From GCA-016699445 sp964555055 (GTDB lineage: Bacteria > UBA10199 > JACPAL01 > GCA-016699445), in the NCBI GenBank assembly GCA_964555055.1, contig CAZKQW010000014.1, positions 1 to 52,838 on the forward strand: a stretch of DNA of 52,838 bases, written 5' to 3'. The position numbers and the translations under genes are program-made. The notes under the pieces were generated by a model, which did not search any database, had not been told where the DNA came from, and was given only the letters and a program-made list of their open reading frames with translations. Within the stretch, counting starts at the first letter, position 1. Every line of letters starts with the position of its first letter. Shown one piece after another: positions 24,139 through 32,945 of the stretch.

Positions 24139-26135
24139 AAGGTACATCTTGAGATATCCTGCGTCGATGTTTCGTTCGATACTAAGTTTTCGGATAATTC
24201 GTTAAGATACATTTCGAGGTTGGTGTATCCGTCATCCAAGAGATGGCCGTTCGCATCCGAAGGCCCCCTCGGGTCCAAACCATGAGCGGACTCCCAAGCG
24301 TCTGGCATGCCGTCGTTGTCGGTGTCCGCGGGAAAATGAGTCGTATCATCCGCGATGGCGAATGTGTCCCCATAACGATTTACGTTTCGAGGTTCGTTCA
24401 GGATGACTCCTGTGCAGACGGGAGTCATCAGCCGTTGGTCCAAAGCGTCTCGAGGGAAGGCTCCGGCGCTTTTGAAAATCGAACGTGGGACTTCGGTGCG
24501 GCTGTCCAGGATACGGGTCGCCGAAATCGGGAGCCCGTAAGGGCCCGACTCATACATCAACGGCGTCTCGGAAGCCCACATGGGTGATGCGAACGCTTCC
24601 GTTCCGGGCCCAAAGTCATTGCAGCAATAGTTAAGGTCGTAATCAGACTTGCTCGCGTATTGGCGCATATGGTTGTCGCGGAAATAGGTTCGCGTGAGCG
24701 TCGTGGAGTTTCCATCCCGCAGATTCATATGGATCATTCCCATGCGGTAATCGGGCCGGGTCACCGAATAATTCCCGATCCAGTTCAGACGGTAGTAGAT
24801 TCGGTTAGGCGCGTCATCCGCACCACCGTTGCCGCTTATCGTCGTATCCCAGACATTGATTGGGAAGCTTTGGTCCCACAGAAGGTTGTTAATGAGTTCA
24901 ACGTTCATGGTCGTCTGTGCCGCTCTGGGACTTTCACGAGAAAGCTCGGGGAAGCGTTCGTTAACGCGGTTCCAAGCGTTATAAGCCATAGTGATGCGGT
25001 CAAGTTCGAGCCCGACGGTGGGTTCCGAATAGTTGAAAAGAGTGCCGTTATAAAGGTGGTTCCCGATACCCTCTCCGAAGACGCTGTTCATGACGGTAAT
25101 GTTATTGGAAAAAGAAAATTCTCCATTCTCATCGGTCGCGTTTTCGAAGGAACCATGGTCGACGATGACGTTTCGAGCCGCGCGTAGACGCAGTCCGTCT
25201 TCCCAGCCGCGGGAACGGATATGTCGTATGATCAGGTTTTCCGCTTTTTTAGCCGTTCTTAAGCAGGATGCGTCTTGGTCGCAATAAGGCTCTTCCGTCG
25301 TGTGGAGCCCACGGACGATGATGCCTTTGGGGGAGGTTTGTCCGGCAATCGTGAGGTTTTTCTGGGTGATTTGAATATCTCCGGGAATGACTCCACTGAC
25401 GCGAAAGACGATCGTGCGGGGACCCACGGCCGTATCAATGCATCCTTGAAAGGATCCCGGTCCCGATGTGGAAAGGTTAGTGACGATGCACACATCTCCA
25501 TGGCGACCTCCGCTCGCTCTCGCTCCAAAGCCTACCGCTCCCGGAAATGCAGGTCGGTCGACGACCGACGACAGAGGGATCGACGGGGATTGTGGAGTGG
25601 GCGGCGCCGAGACGCTGCTACCGGTTCCTCCTATGGCGCTCGAACCTCCGGCTCCACCAGCGCCTGGTTGTGTCCTTGGACGACCGGAGCTCCCTCCCGT
25701 ACCTTGATTTTCAAGGGGAGTTCTGGATGTCGTCGAAGAGGGGAGGATCGTAATCGTGAAGTTTTGAGTGCGCGTCAGTCCTGCGCCTCGGGCCCGAAGG
25801 GTGAATTGGTGGATCCCCGCAGGCGTCGTCCGTGTTGTCGTGAATGTTAAAACGACCCGGTCCCGCGACGTGGGATTTTCGGAAAACGACGTCATAATCC
25901 CCTGGCCTCCGCGACGCGCTAAAACATCGAGCTGCAATCGCGGGCGAGCCGTTTCCCCATTCACGTAATAGTCGATTGTTAAAGGGTCACGGTAAGTGCC
26001 TTGGGAAGGCATGCGCACATCGGCATTTTGAAGATAAAGATAAAAGTCAGGATTTCTATTTGAGGCAAGTCCCCAAGATGTCATGAATGCCGAAGCTAAG
26101 ATCGAAACGGCTAAAAATCGAATAGAACGACGCAT
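24135..26135 (-). CDS. secreted right-handed beta-helix protein, pectate-lyase-like
   Basis: A 666-residue exported protein. The signal peptide is about residues 1-24 (ILASAFMTSWGLA). A beta-sandwich of about 90 residues and a Ser/Gly/Pro linker (PLENQGTGGSSGRPR onwards) follow. The catalytic-type parallel beta-helix starts at AFPGAVGFGARASGGRHGDV and continues through TIAGQTSPKGIIVRG and AENLIIRHIRSR, as in polysaccharide lyase family 1-like proteins. It ends with DTDNDGMPDAWESAHGLDP, a calcium-binding thrombospondin type-3-like motif. Likely an extracellular or cell-surface polysaccharide lyase; the substrate is not evident. AGGAGGAG precedes the ATG. It is a tandem paralogue of the gene at 26324-28846. 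Confidence 0.8.
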   Translation of the reverse strand: MRRSIRFLAVSILASAFMTSWGLASNRNPDFYLYLQNADVRMPSQGTYRDPLTIDYYVNGETARPRLQLDVLARRGGQGIMTSFSENPTSRDRVVLTFTTTRTTPAGIHQFTLRARGAGLTRTQNFTITILPSSTTSRTPLENQGTGGSSGRPRTQPGAGGAGGSSAIGGTGSSVSAPPTPQSPSIPLSSVVDRPAFPGAVGFGARASGGRHGDVCIVTNLSTSGPGSFQGCIDTAVGPRTIVFRVSGVIPGDIQITQKNLTIAGQTSPKGIIVRGLHTTEEPYCDQDASCLRTAKKAENLIIRHIRSRGWEDGLRLRAARNVIVDHGSFENATDENGEFSFSNNITVMNSVFGEGIGNHLYNGTLFNYSEPTVGLELDRITMAYNAWNRVNERFPELSRESPRAAQTTMNVELINNLLWDQSFPINVWDTTISGNGGADDAPNRIYYRLNWIGNYSVTRPDYRMGMIHMNLRDGNSTTLTRTYFRDNHMRQYASKSDYDLNYCCNDFGPGTEAFASPMWASETPLMYESGPYGLPISATRILDSRTEVPRSIFKSAGAFPRDALDQRLMTPVCTGVILNEPRNVNRYGDTFAIADDTTHFPADTDNDGMPDAWESAHGLDPRGPSDANGHLLDDGYTNLEMYLNELSENLVSNETSTQDISRCTF

Positions 26136-26258
26136 GCTCTCCTCCTGTAGTCATAAAAACATCAAGGCTTAACCGACGTGTATGGCAGGATTCGGTGGCC
26201 CGCCCTGCCCGGTTGTCCCATATCTTTTTATCTTCGCCCTATGTCAGATAAAGTTGTG

Positions 26259-26310
26259 TGGAAAGAAAAAGAAACGCCCCTTGCCGAAACTTCGATCGGC
26301 AAGGGGCGTT
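26259..26310 (-). terminator. rho-independent terminator after the 840-residue beta-helix gene
   Basis: A perfect 14-bp inverted repeat, AACGCCCCTTGCCG at 26273-26286 and its complement at 26297-26310, with a 10-nt loop. On the minus strand it is followed by a T-rich tract (complement of 26259-26272). It lies 14 nt after the stop of the upstream gene and separates it from the second beta-helix gene, so the two paralogues are probably separate transcripts. Confidence 0.85.
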
Positions 26311-26323
26311 GGCCAGTGACGTG

Positions 26324-28846
26324 TTATAAATACTGGCAGATGGCGTTCGTGCCTTCGAGGATTACCCGATCGGAGAGTTCGTTCAAAAACTCTTCGATAT
26401 AAGGATAACCGCTAGGGCCCGTGACGTTATGGTCGTCCACGCCGACGTTCAAGCCATGATCACGCTCCCAAGAATCGGGCATGCCGTCGTTGTCCGTGTC
26501 ATGGGTGGCGTCCAATGGCGACGCGCTACAGGCGGGTTGCAGCACTCTGTACGTGTCGGGAATCTTCGCGGATGCCAGAGTGGCGCCGTGCGTATTGCTC
26601 TTATTATAGTAAATGGGAGTTTGATCCACGTCTTGAGATAGATAACTGACGAGCCGTTGGTCCATCTCATCCCGAGGGAAGGCGCCCACGGTATCGATCA
26701 TATGATCGAGCAACTCGTTCGAGGGCGTTTCCGTGATCTCCGGGAAATCGAGGGCACGGCTCAAGCCGCCGACGGTGAGTTCATAGAGACTGGGATTTCC
26801 CGTATCGAGATAATTGTCCCGATAATAAATTTGGTTTCGGGAATTGGCCATGATGTCGTCGACGATCATGGGATTGGTGAAGTCCGAACGAGTTCTCATG
26901 TAATTGCCCACCCAGTTCATGTTCAATAGAAAGTTAGATGCGCTCGCTGCGCAGTCGTTGCCCTGATTGGTCCCTGTGCAGCGGTTATAATAAATAGGAT
27001 CGATGGGATCGGAATATACGTTATTTGCGATTTCGACATTCAAGACGTGTCCGCTGCAGTTCGAGCTGCCATTGCGCCCGGCTCCGTCGTTATTTTCTTC
27101 ACAGCTCAGTTCGGGGAAGCGGCCGCGGATGCGGTTCCAAGTGTTATGATGGAGGGTTATATTGTTCAGCGGGGTTCCGGTGAGGGAATAATTTAAGAGA
27201 ACGCCTCCCCAGAAATGATCTCCCAAGGTCTCCGCGAAATGACTGTTTTGAATCGTGAGATTCATGGTTCTCGAGATTTGGACGGCTTCATCGGAGGAAC
27301 GACCGATGGAGATGTGGTCCAGGATCAGATCTCTCACACCGTCTAGCCGCGTGCCATCACCCGTCACCCATCCGTTGTAACCCAACTCATCCATTCCGGG
27401 CCTCATGCGGAGATGTCTCATGATAATGTTCCGGCAATTAGGGTTGCTTTCATAAGTGTTATCGAATTCGAATCCACGGAAAATCATCCCGGCGGGAGAT
27501 GTTTGTCCGGCGATCGTCTTATGTCCGTAATGACACTCGGGCACGCTATCCCGTACGACGCCGCTCGTGGTGAAGAGGATGTAAGTGGGTTCGGTTTTAT
27601 TCATGCAGTCCTGAAAGGAACCCGCTCCGCTGCTATTCGTATTCGTCACTTTACAGATCTTACCTCCGCGTCCTCCCGTGACGAAGGCTCCGAATCCTTC
27701 GGCTCCCGGGAACGCACGTAGTCCACCCGACGGTGGTGGCGGGGGAGGCGCTGTCACGGAAAGAGCGAGAGAGGCGGACCGGGTTATGCCGCCTCCGTTG
27801 GCCTGGATGCCTAGGGATGAAGTCCCTGGAGTCGCCGTATCATCGGCCGTTAGCGAACACAGGCTGGTCGTTCCTGTCGAAGACGCGCAAGATCCCGAGA
27901 CTCCCGCGGGTAATCCGCTGAGCGTAACGTCGATCGCGTCCGGCATGTTAGTGCGCGAGAGGTTCACAGTAAAAGTCGCCGACTGTCCTTGTTGGATGCT
28001 GGAAGAGGTAGGGGACGTCATGGTGAAATTGGCGGGTTGAGGCGTTACGGTGAGAGACACGGAAGCCGTTTGTACGGTGCCGCCGCTGCTAGCACGGACA
28101 GTCAAAGGATAGGTCGTATTGGGAGCGACGGTCGGCCCGACGTTCAAAGCCATCGTGCAGTTGGATCCTGTGGTAGAGGAGGGGGAGACGGTCGATGTGA
28201 CTCCACTGGGAAGGCCACTGACGGAGAGGGCAACGGCGCTGGTGAAATTAGTGCGGTTAATGGTGACAGGGATCGAGGTCAAATTCGTGTTTTGCTGTAC
28301 GCTCAAAGCCGCAGGAGCTGAGATGCTATAAGAGCTCGGAATCGGAGCTCCAGCCGAACCGCTACTGCCTCCGGCGCTTCCGCTCATTCCGCTGGACCCG
28401 CTTGAGCCTCCTGTGCCACCGCTTCCACTGGATCCAGAACTGCCTCCAGAACCCGAGTTGCCGCTAGAACCTCCGCTGCCCGCCAGGACTTTTAACTCCA
28501 TGGGTTGGGTGCTGGTTTCAGTCCCTCCCTGAAAGGTTACATTAAATTTATAGATCTTGTTCGCCGCAACAGATCGGGCCACGGCGAAAGTAAGTGACGT
28601 TGTTTTCCCCGTCATAGGATTCGGATTGGCCGAAACCGAGATGCCGGCAGGTGCATTCGACGTGACGCTGATGGGTTTTGTGTTTCCGTATCGGTCGCAG
28701 TTAGCGCCGATCTGCTTGGCAGCCCCTTGAGCGATCGAGGGACTGCGGTTTCCGATGTAGCATTCGATGGCATGCGCCGTTTGGGATAACGACAGACACG
28801 CCGCCGTGCTCATCAAGAAAAGCCGCATGGCTTTTTTGATTTCCAT
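26324..28846 (-). CDS. secreted beta-helix protein with Ig-like repeats, pectate-lyase-like
   Basis: An 840-residue exported protein. The signal peptide ends near AHA (residues about 1-26). Then come a beta-sandwich domain, a Gly/Ser linker of about 45 residues (SGGSSGNSGSGGSSG and so on), and two bacterial Ig-like repeats that each begin with a Ser-rich strand and end in a TVTP or SVTA box. A beta-helix domain follows, starting AFPGAEGFGAFVTGGRGGKI and including TIAGQTSPAGMIFRG and IIMRHLRMRPG. The end has DTDNDGMPDSWERDHGL, a calcium-binding type-3 motif, and a conserved EEFLNELSD tail shared with the paralogue. Likely a secreted polysaccharide lyase with extra adhesion modules. GGGAGGTAGG precedes the ATG. 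Confidence 0.8.
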   Translation of the reverse strand: MEIKKAMRLFLMSTAACLSLSQTAHAIECYIGNRSPSIAQGAAKQIGANCDRYGNTKPISVTSNAPAGISVSANPNPMTGKTTSLTFAVARSVAANKIYKFNVTFQGGTETSTQPMELKVLAGSGGSSGNSGSGGSSGSSGSGGTGGSSGSSGMSGSAGGSSGSAGAPIPSSYSISAPAALSVQQNTNLTSIPVTINRTNFTSAVALSVSGLPSGVTSTVSPSSTTGSNCTMALNVGPTVAPNTTYPLTVRASSGGTVQTASVSLTVTPQPANFTMTSPTSSSIQQGQSATFTVNLSRTNMPDAIDVTLSGLPAGVSGSCASSTGTTSLCSLTADDTATPGTSSLGIQANGGGITRSASLALSVTAPPPPPPSGGLRAFPGAEGFGAFVTGGRGGKICKVTNTNSSGAGSFQDCMNKTEPTYILFTTSGVVRDSVPECHYGHKTIAGQTSPAGMIFRGFEFDNTYESNPNCRNIIMRHLRMRPGMDELGYNGWVTGDGTRLDGVRDLILDHISIGRSSDEAVQISRTMNLTIQNSHFAETLGDHFWGGVLLNYSLTGTPLNNITLHHNTWNRIRGRFPELSCEENNDGAGRNGSSNCSGHVLNVEIANNVYSDPIDPIYYNRCTGTNQGNDCAASASNFLLNMNWVGNYMRTRSDFTNPMIVDDIMANSRNQIYYRDNYLDTGNPSLYELTVGGLSRALDFPEITETPSNELLDHMIDTVGAFPRDEMDQRLVSYLSQDVDQTPIYYNKSNTHGATLASAKIPDTYRVLQPACSASPLDATHDTDNDGMPDSWERDHGLNVGVDDHNVTGPSGYPYIEEFLNELSDRVILEGTNAICQYL

Positions 28847-28993
28847 AACCTACCTCCCGATGATGGTAGGGCTTTTCCCGAACCCTACCTTATATGAAGA
28901 TTGTTTTTTCGGGAGTTGCTCCCATCAGCGAAATTTCGCTTTCGTCGAAGAGACCAACAAGCCCGTCTACCCAGGGGTCGGTAGAGGCAAAGG
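28847..28993 (-). promoter_or_regulatory. structured leader upstream of the 840-residue beta-helix gene
   Basis: The transcript leader can form several hairpins: GGTAGGG/CCCTACC (28865-28871 with 28883-28889) just before the ribosome-binding site, GGGAG/CTCCC (28911-28923), a palindrome AGCGAAATTTCGCT, and CTACC/GGTAG near 28976-28993. The first could control access to the ribosome-binding site. I compared it by eye with the cyclic-di-GMP-I riboswitch and did not find the conserved core, so no class is assigned. Confidence 0.3.
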
Positions 28994-29224
28994 AAAGACC
29001 AATCCCAGACTCGGCTGTTTAAATGAGGGGTATAAAAAAAAGATCTTCGATAAACGATGTCATTCCAATCATGTACACTACCCACAAAAAGAGGGTGACT
29101 ATTGAGACAAACGTCGAACTGCCAAAAGATGCTTATTTTCGGGCAGTTTTTAACGAAAAAATGATGAATTTTTGGACATTTTGACACAGCTCAAAACGCG
29201 ATCTGCGGGAAAGTGGGCAGCTGA
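28994..29224. other. intergenic stretch, no gene seen
   Basis: With the leader, this makes a 378-nt gap between the beta-helix gene and the 3' end of hemH. The open frames here have no ribosome-binding site or protein-like composition. It is A/T-rich with several runs of A and T, and probably holds the promoter of the beta-helix gene and the end of the hem transcript; I could not place either exactly. Confidence 0.5.
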
Positions 29225-30166
29225 TTAACTTAAAAGTCTGCAAACGGTACGTACCCAAGCATGAGAAGCGTTTAAGGAAGGAATCAAAGTCAGTTCTTCG
29301 GCCCCTAAAGCCAAAGCGGATTCTCGGGCACGAATACCGATTTCCTCTAAGGTCTCCAAGCAATCGGCCACGAATGACGGAGAAAACACGACGAAGCGTT
29401 TTTTTCCGGATCGGATGAGTTCCGGGATAACCACGTCCGTATAAGGTTGGATCCAGGGCGTGCGTCCCAGACGGGATTGGAAGGCCACGCTGCACAGTTC
29501 ATGGGGAGCTCCTAAGGCCTGCGCGATCCGACGCGCGGTTTCAAAACACTGATCCCGGTAGGGATCTCCTTTAAGAATATGCCGCTCCGGTAAACCATGA
29601 AAACTAAATACGAGGTGGTCCGGCCGTACGGATTCCAGAAATGGCTTCGCGACCTCCGCACAGCTTTGGATAAAGCCCTCATGGGCGAAAAATTCCGGTA
29701 GTATTTTAACGGGGAGAGTACGCCATAAACTTCCAATGATCTTTAAGGTTTCCTCGACGGCCGAGCCGAAAGAGGATGAGGCGTATTGCGGGAAGAGCGG
29801 AAGGACGCGGATCTCGGAGATCGGCTTCTCCAAAAGCCTCTGTATGGCCGAAGCGATGGAAGGGCGGCCATAACGCATGCCTACTTCCACGACATGGGTG
29901 GCGATAAGTCCGCGTTGGACCTGTGTCGCGAGGTCCTGCGTATTCGTCAAAAGAGGAGATCCTCGCTCCGTCCAAATCTTCCGATAGGCTTCCGCGGATT
30001 TCGAGGCTCGAAAAGGCGCGATGATGAGATTCACGAGGGCCCAGCGTGTGGCCGCGGGGATATCGACGACACGGGGGTCCGATAAGAATTGCCTGAGATA
30101 ACGGCGCACGGCAGGTGTCGTGGGTTGGTCCGGGGTGCCTAAGTTGACGAGAAGGACTCCGATCAT
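29225..30166 (-). CDS. hemH: ferrochelatase
   Basis: Inserts Fe2+ into protoporphyrin IX in the last step of protohaem synthesis. The 313 residues match the usual length. Seen: VLLVNLGTPDQPTTPAVRRYLRQFLSDPRVV at the N-terminus (quoted in part: NLGTPDQPTTPAVRRYL), the catalytic His in FSFHGLPERH, the FQSRLGRTPWIQPYTD segment, and the C-terminal acidic site in SPSFVADCLETLEEI. Its ATG overlaps the hemJ stop by 4 nt, so the two last steps of haem synthesis are co-translated. Confidence 0.95.
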   Translation of the reverse strand: MIGVLLVNLGTPDQPTTPAVRRYLRQFLSDPRVVDIPAATRWALVNLIIAPFRASKSAEAYRKIWTERGSPLLTNTQDLATQVQRGLIATHVVEVGMRYGRPSIASAIQRLLEKPISEIRVLPLFPQYASSSFGSAVEETLKIIGSLWRTLPVKILPEFFAHEGFIQSCAEVAKPFLESVRPDHLVFSFHGLPERHILKGDPYRDQCFETARRIAQALGAPHELCSVAFQSRLGRTPWIQPYTDVVIPELIRSGKKRFVVFSPSFVADCLETLEEIGIRARESALALGAEELTLIPSLNASHAWVRTVCRLLS

Positions 30167-30591
30167 AGGGGCTTAAGGACGACTAAAAAAATAATCCCGA
30201 TCAAAACGAGAGTCGGGATTTCGTTGATCCAGCGACACGCTTTCTCGGAAAGATAAAAGTCCTTCGCGCGAAACCGGCCATAAGTCATGATCGAGAAAAA
30301 ATGATAGCCTATGAGAATCAAGACGAGGGATAGTTTCGCATGGAACCACGGCGCCATCATGACATAGGGATTCAGATAGATCAAAAGACCGCCGAAAAGA
30401 ATCGTCAAGACCATGGCAGGATTCATGATAATGAAGATCAACTTTCTTTCCATGAGAGAGTAGGCTTCGTGGAGTTTCTCCTCCGTTTGGAATTTCGCGT
30501 GATAGACGAAAAGTCTGAAAATATAGAAAAGTCCGGCGAACCAAGCGACCATGGCGATGAGATGCAGGGATTTGATCCAAAGATAATTCAT
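30163..30591 (-). CDS. hemJ: protoporphyrinogen IX oxidase HemJ (CopD/UPF0093 family)
   Basis: A 142-residue inner-membrane protein with four hydrophobic helices that oxidises protoporphyrinogen IX to protoporphyrin IX. Motifs: the conserved His in IKSLHLIAMVAWFAGLFYIFRLFVYH (in part: LHLIAMVAWFAGLFY), NPAMVLTILFG in helix 2, WFHAKLSLVL, and C-terminal INEIPTLVL with the conserved Glu-x-Pro. No HemG or HemY is in the window, so this is presumably the oxidase used. Its start is divergent from the unknown gene at 30734 across about 140 nt that should contain both promoters. Confidence 0.93.
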   Translation of the reverse strand: MNYLWIKSLHLIAMVAWFAGLFYIFRLFVYHAKFQTEEKLHEAYSLMERKLIFIIMNPAMVLTILFGGLLIYLNPYVMMAPWFHAKLSLVLILIGYHFFSIMTYGRFRAKDFYLSEKACRWINEIPTLVLIGIIFLVVLKPL

Positions 30592-30733
30592 GGAGGCGCC
30601 CTTTCTAAAATTTCAGCCCGTTAGGCAACAGATTGTTTGTTTTGTTTTTTCAGAAAACACCTTAATAAAAGAGATAGACGCAACTTTTCCGGACACGTGT
30701 CGAAAACTAAAGAATGTTTCGAAAGGAAGCGCC

Positions 30734-31549
30734 ATGTTAAGATCCGTAACGCCTCATGGGTCTGTTTATGGAGGAGGTGCGCCTTGCGGTGCCCCTTCCG
30801 ATGATCATTTAAGATCTACCTTGAGTCCTGACTCGGAAGGGATCTTAAATATTTACAAATTAGCGGAAAATCGCATCATCACCGAATGTTCCCTTTGGAC
30901 GGATAAGCCTTTGTCAGGGACTGGGGCGTCCATCGCGCATACGGTGCAGGCAGCGCGGGACTTCCTCGAGACCGTCGGCATGACTCCGCAGGGCATCGCT
31001 GAGATCTTAAGGGATTGGTACCAAATTGCGACTCCTGGAAATGAGGTAGTTGCCTTGACGAGACGGGATGTTTCTCTCAAAGCGACAAAGAGTCCAGACG
31101 CGACTTACCTATCCAACCCCTTCCGCGACGGCGAGGAAGAAACCCCATTCTATTCGCATGAGATGACCGTAATCAACTTAGAGAGCGGCGATCTGATCCG
31201 CTTTACCCCTCTTCATATCCGCATCATTGAGAGGCACTCTTTCCCTGTCGACATCGATTTAGAGACCCTGTCTTTCGTTTTTGGGATGCGTCGTAGGGAG
31301 ACGGATCCGGTGGCCTCTATTCGAGTTGGAAAGCCAGTATCGCCCATTCCCATGATCCGTACGGAAGAAGAATTCGGCCGTCTGATGAATCTTTATTTCT
31401 ATGGGGATAGGGAGGCTTTACTTCAAGTACGGTGGGTGCTTACGGAAAAGGTCACCTCCAGCCCCAGCTTCAGGCGATGGAGAGAGTTGGGTGGAGAAAT
31501 TGGTAATTTTTTGAAAAATCATTTGGATCCCGAAGTCACTCGCTTCTAA
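30734..31549 (+). CDS. hypothetical protein, unrecognised
   Basis: A 271-residue protein without signal or membrane segments and without a domain I know. It has a Gly-rich N-terminus (TPHGSVYGGGAPCGAPS) and a mixed alpha/beta body (HEMTVINLESGDLIRFTPLHIRIIERH in part: NLESGDLIRFTPLHIR). The open frame extends to 30590, but ATG 30734 has AAAGGAAG upstream and lies outside the hemJ promoter region. It stands alone between two haem gene pairs, convergent with hemN. Codon use is A/T-richer than hemN/hemE. Confidence 0.6.
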   Translation: MLRSVTPHGSVYGGGAPCGAPSDDHLRSTLSPDSEGILNIYKLAENRIITECSLWTDKPLSGTGASIAHTVQAARDFLETVGMTPQGIAEILRDWYQIATPGNEVVALTRRDVSLKATKSPDATYLSNPFRDGEEETPFYSHEMTVINLESGDLIRFTPLHIRIIERHSFPVDIDLETLSFVFGMRRRETDPVASIRVGKPVSPIPMIRTEEEFGRLMNLYFYGDREALLQVRWVLTEKVTSSPSFRRWRELGGEIGNFLKNHLDPEVTRF

Positions 31550-31568
31550 AGAAAAGAGTCGGATGCGT

Positions 31569-32945
31569 TTAAACCGTCTTCGAAAAGATCGGATTAGCGG
31601 AGTTTTTTCGCATATCGGGCAGGTATTTGTCGAAAATCATCGCGATATTCCTCAAAAACAAAAAACCGTCTCCCATCACGAAGAAGTGCCGGTCGTCGAT
31701 GCGGACGAGTCCGTCTTCGATCAAGGGGATTAGAGCTTCTAAGGCGTCCTCGAAATACTTTCGAAACGTGATGTGCCACTTTTTATCGAAGGCGGCGATG
31801 TCGATCTTCCCGTGGCACATGATTTTCGTGATGAGGTCGCGTCGGATCTGGTCGTCGGTGACTAGGAAAAAACCCCGGTGCGTAGCCAGTCCGTTTTTCT
31901 GGCGCATGGCTTCGTAATATTCGGGCAATTCTTTGAGATTTTGGAAGTAGCAATCGTTCACGTACGAAATGGCGCTGACGCCGAAGCCGATCTGATGGGC
32001 GTCGGCGCGCGTCGAATACCCCATGAAATTCCGGTGCAGCGAGCCGTTTCCCGCCGCGATCGCGAGCTCGTCGGAGGGCAACGCGAAATGGTCCATCCCG
32101 ATCGGCAAATAGCCCGCGCCGCGGAAGGCTTCGTGGGCTTTTTCGAAGAGCTGGAGTTTCAGTTCCGGCGCAGGAAGGTCCTTGTCCTCGAACGAGCGCT
32201 GGTAAGGCTTGAGCCACGGCACGTGCGCGTAACTATAAACGGCGAGCCGGTCCGGCTTGAGGCCGATCACTTGATCCAAGGTCTTCGCCCACGTGTCGAG
32301 GGTTTGGCCGGGGAGGCCGTAGATCAAGTCGAAGTTGAACGATTTCAATCCCAAGCTTCTCAAAAGCCCCACCATGTCGCGCGTCATCTCATAGGTCTGA
32401 TGGCGGTTGATCAGCTTTTGAACCTTCGCATCCAAATCCTGCAGCCCTAAGGAAATGCGGTTGAACCCTAGATCCGCGACCTCTTGGCAAAACGCGTAAG
32501 TGCTGGTCCGCGGGTGCATTTCGATGGCGATCTCGGCGTCCTCGGTGAATGCGAAAAGGGAGCGGATCTTGACGACGATCTCCTTCAATTCCTCCGGCTT
32601 CAGGAAGTTCGGCGAACCGCCGCCGAAATGGAGCTGGTTCACGCGCGTGCGCGCCGGAATCAGGCCGGCGACGCGGTCGATCTCCTTCAGGATTTCATCG
32701 GTGTATTCCTGAGACGCCTCGCGCTTCGTCGTGATGACCTTCATGCAACCGCAGAAATGACAGAGGTTTTCGCAAAACGGGATGTGGAGATAAAGGGAGA
32801 GGAGGTCTCCTTCGGTCAAGGCCGCGAGGGAATTACGGTAATCGTCCGGAGCCACCGAAGTCCACGCGGGAGCCGTCGGGTAGCTGGTGTAGCGCGGCCC
32901 CGCGACGTCGTATTTCTTCAGAAGCTCGAGAAGATCGCCGTTCAT
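31569..32945 (-). CDS. hemN: oxygen-independent coproporphyrinogen III dehydrogenase (HemN)
   Basis: A radical-SAM enzyme that decarboxylates two propionates of coproporphyrinogen III without oxygen. The 458 residues equal the length of true HemN (not the shorter HemW). The 4Fe-4S motif is in HIPFCENLCHFCGC (CxxxCxxC near residues 60-67). GPRYTSYPTAPAW at the N-terminus and QLHFGGGSPNFL are typical of HemN. The start ATG at 32945 overlaps the hemE stop by 4 nt; the open frame reads on upstream but only inside hemE. Confidence 0.95.
   Translation of the reverse strand: MNGDLLELLKKYDVAGPRYTSYPTAPAWTSVAPDDYRNSLAALTEGDLLSLYLHIPFCENLCHFCGCMKVITTKREASQEYTDEILKEIDRVAGLIPARTRVNQLHFGGGSPNFLKPEELKEIVVKIRSLFAFTEDAEIAIEMHPRTSTYAFCQEVADLGFNRISLGLQDLDAKVQKLINRHQTYEMTRDMVGLLRSLGLKSFNFDLIYGLPGQTLDTWAKTLDQVIGLKPDRLAVYSYAHVPWLKPYQRSFEDKDLPAPELKLQLFEKAHEAFRGAGYLPIGMDHFALPSDELAIAAGNGSLHRNFMGYSTRADAHQIGFGVSAISYVNDCYFQNLKELPEYYEAMRQKNGLATHRGFFLVTDDQIRRDLITKIMCHGKIDIAAFDKKWHITFRKYFEDALEALIPLIEDGLVRIDDRHFFVMGDGFLFLRNIAMIFDKYLPDMRKNSANPIFSKTV

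Noticed and set aside
28847..29224. Open frames and a possible cyclic-di-GMP riboswitch in the gap before hemH
   Set aside because: The frames are not protein-like. The leader lacks the conserved GGCAAACC and GACGCAAAGCC core of the riboswitch.
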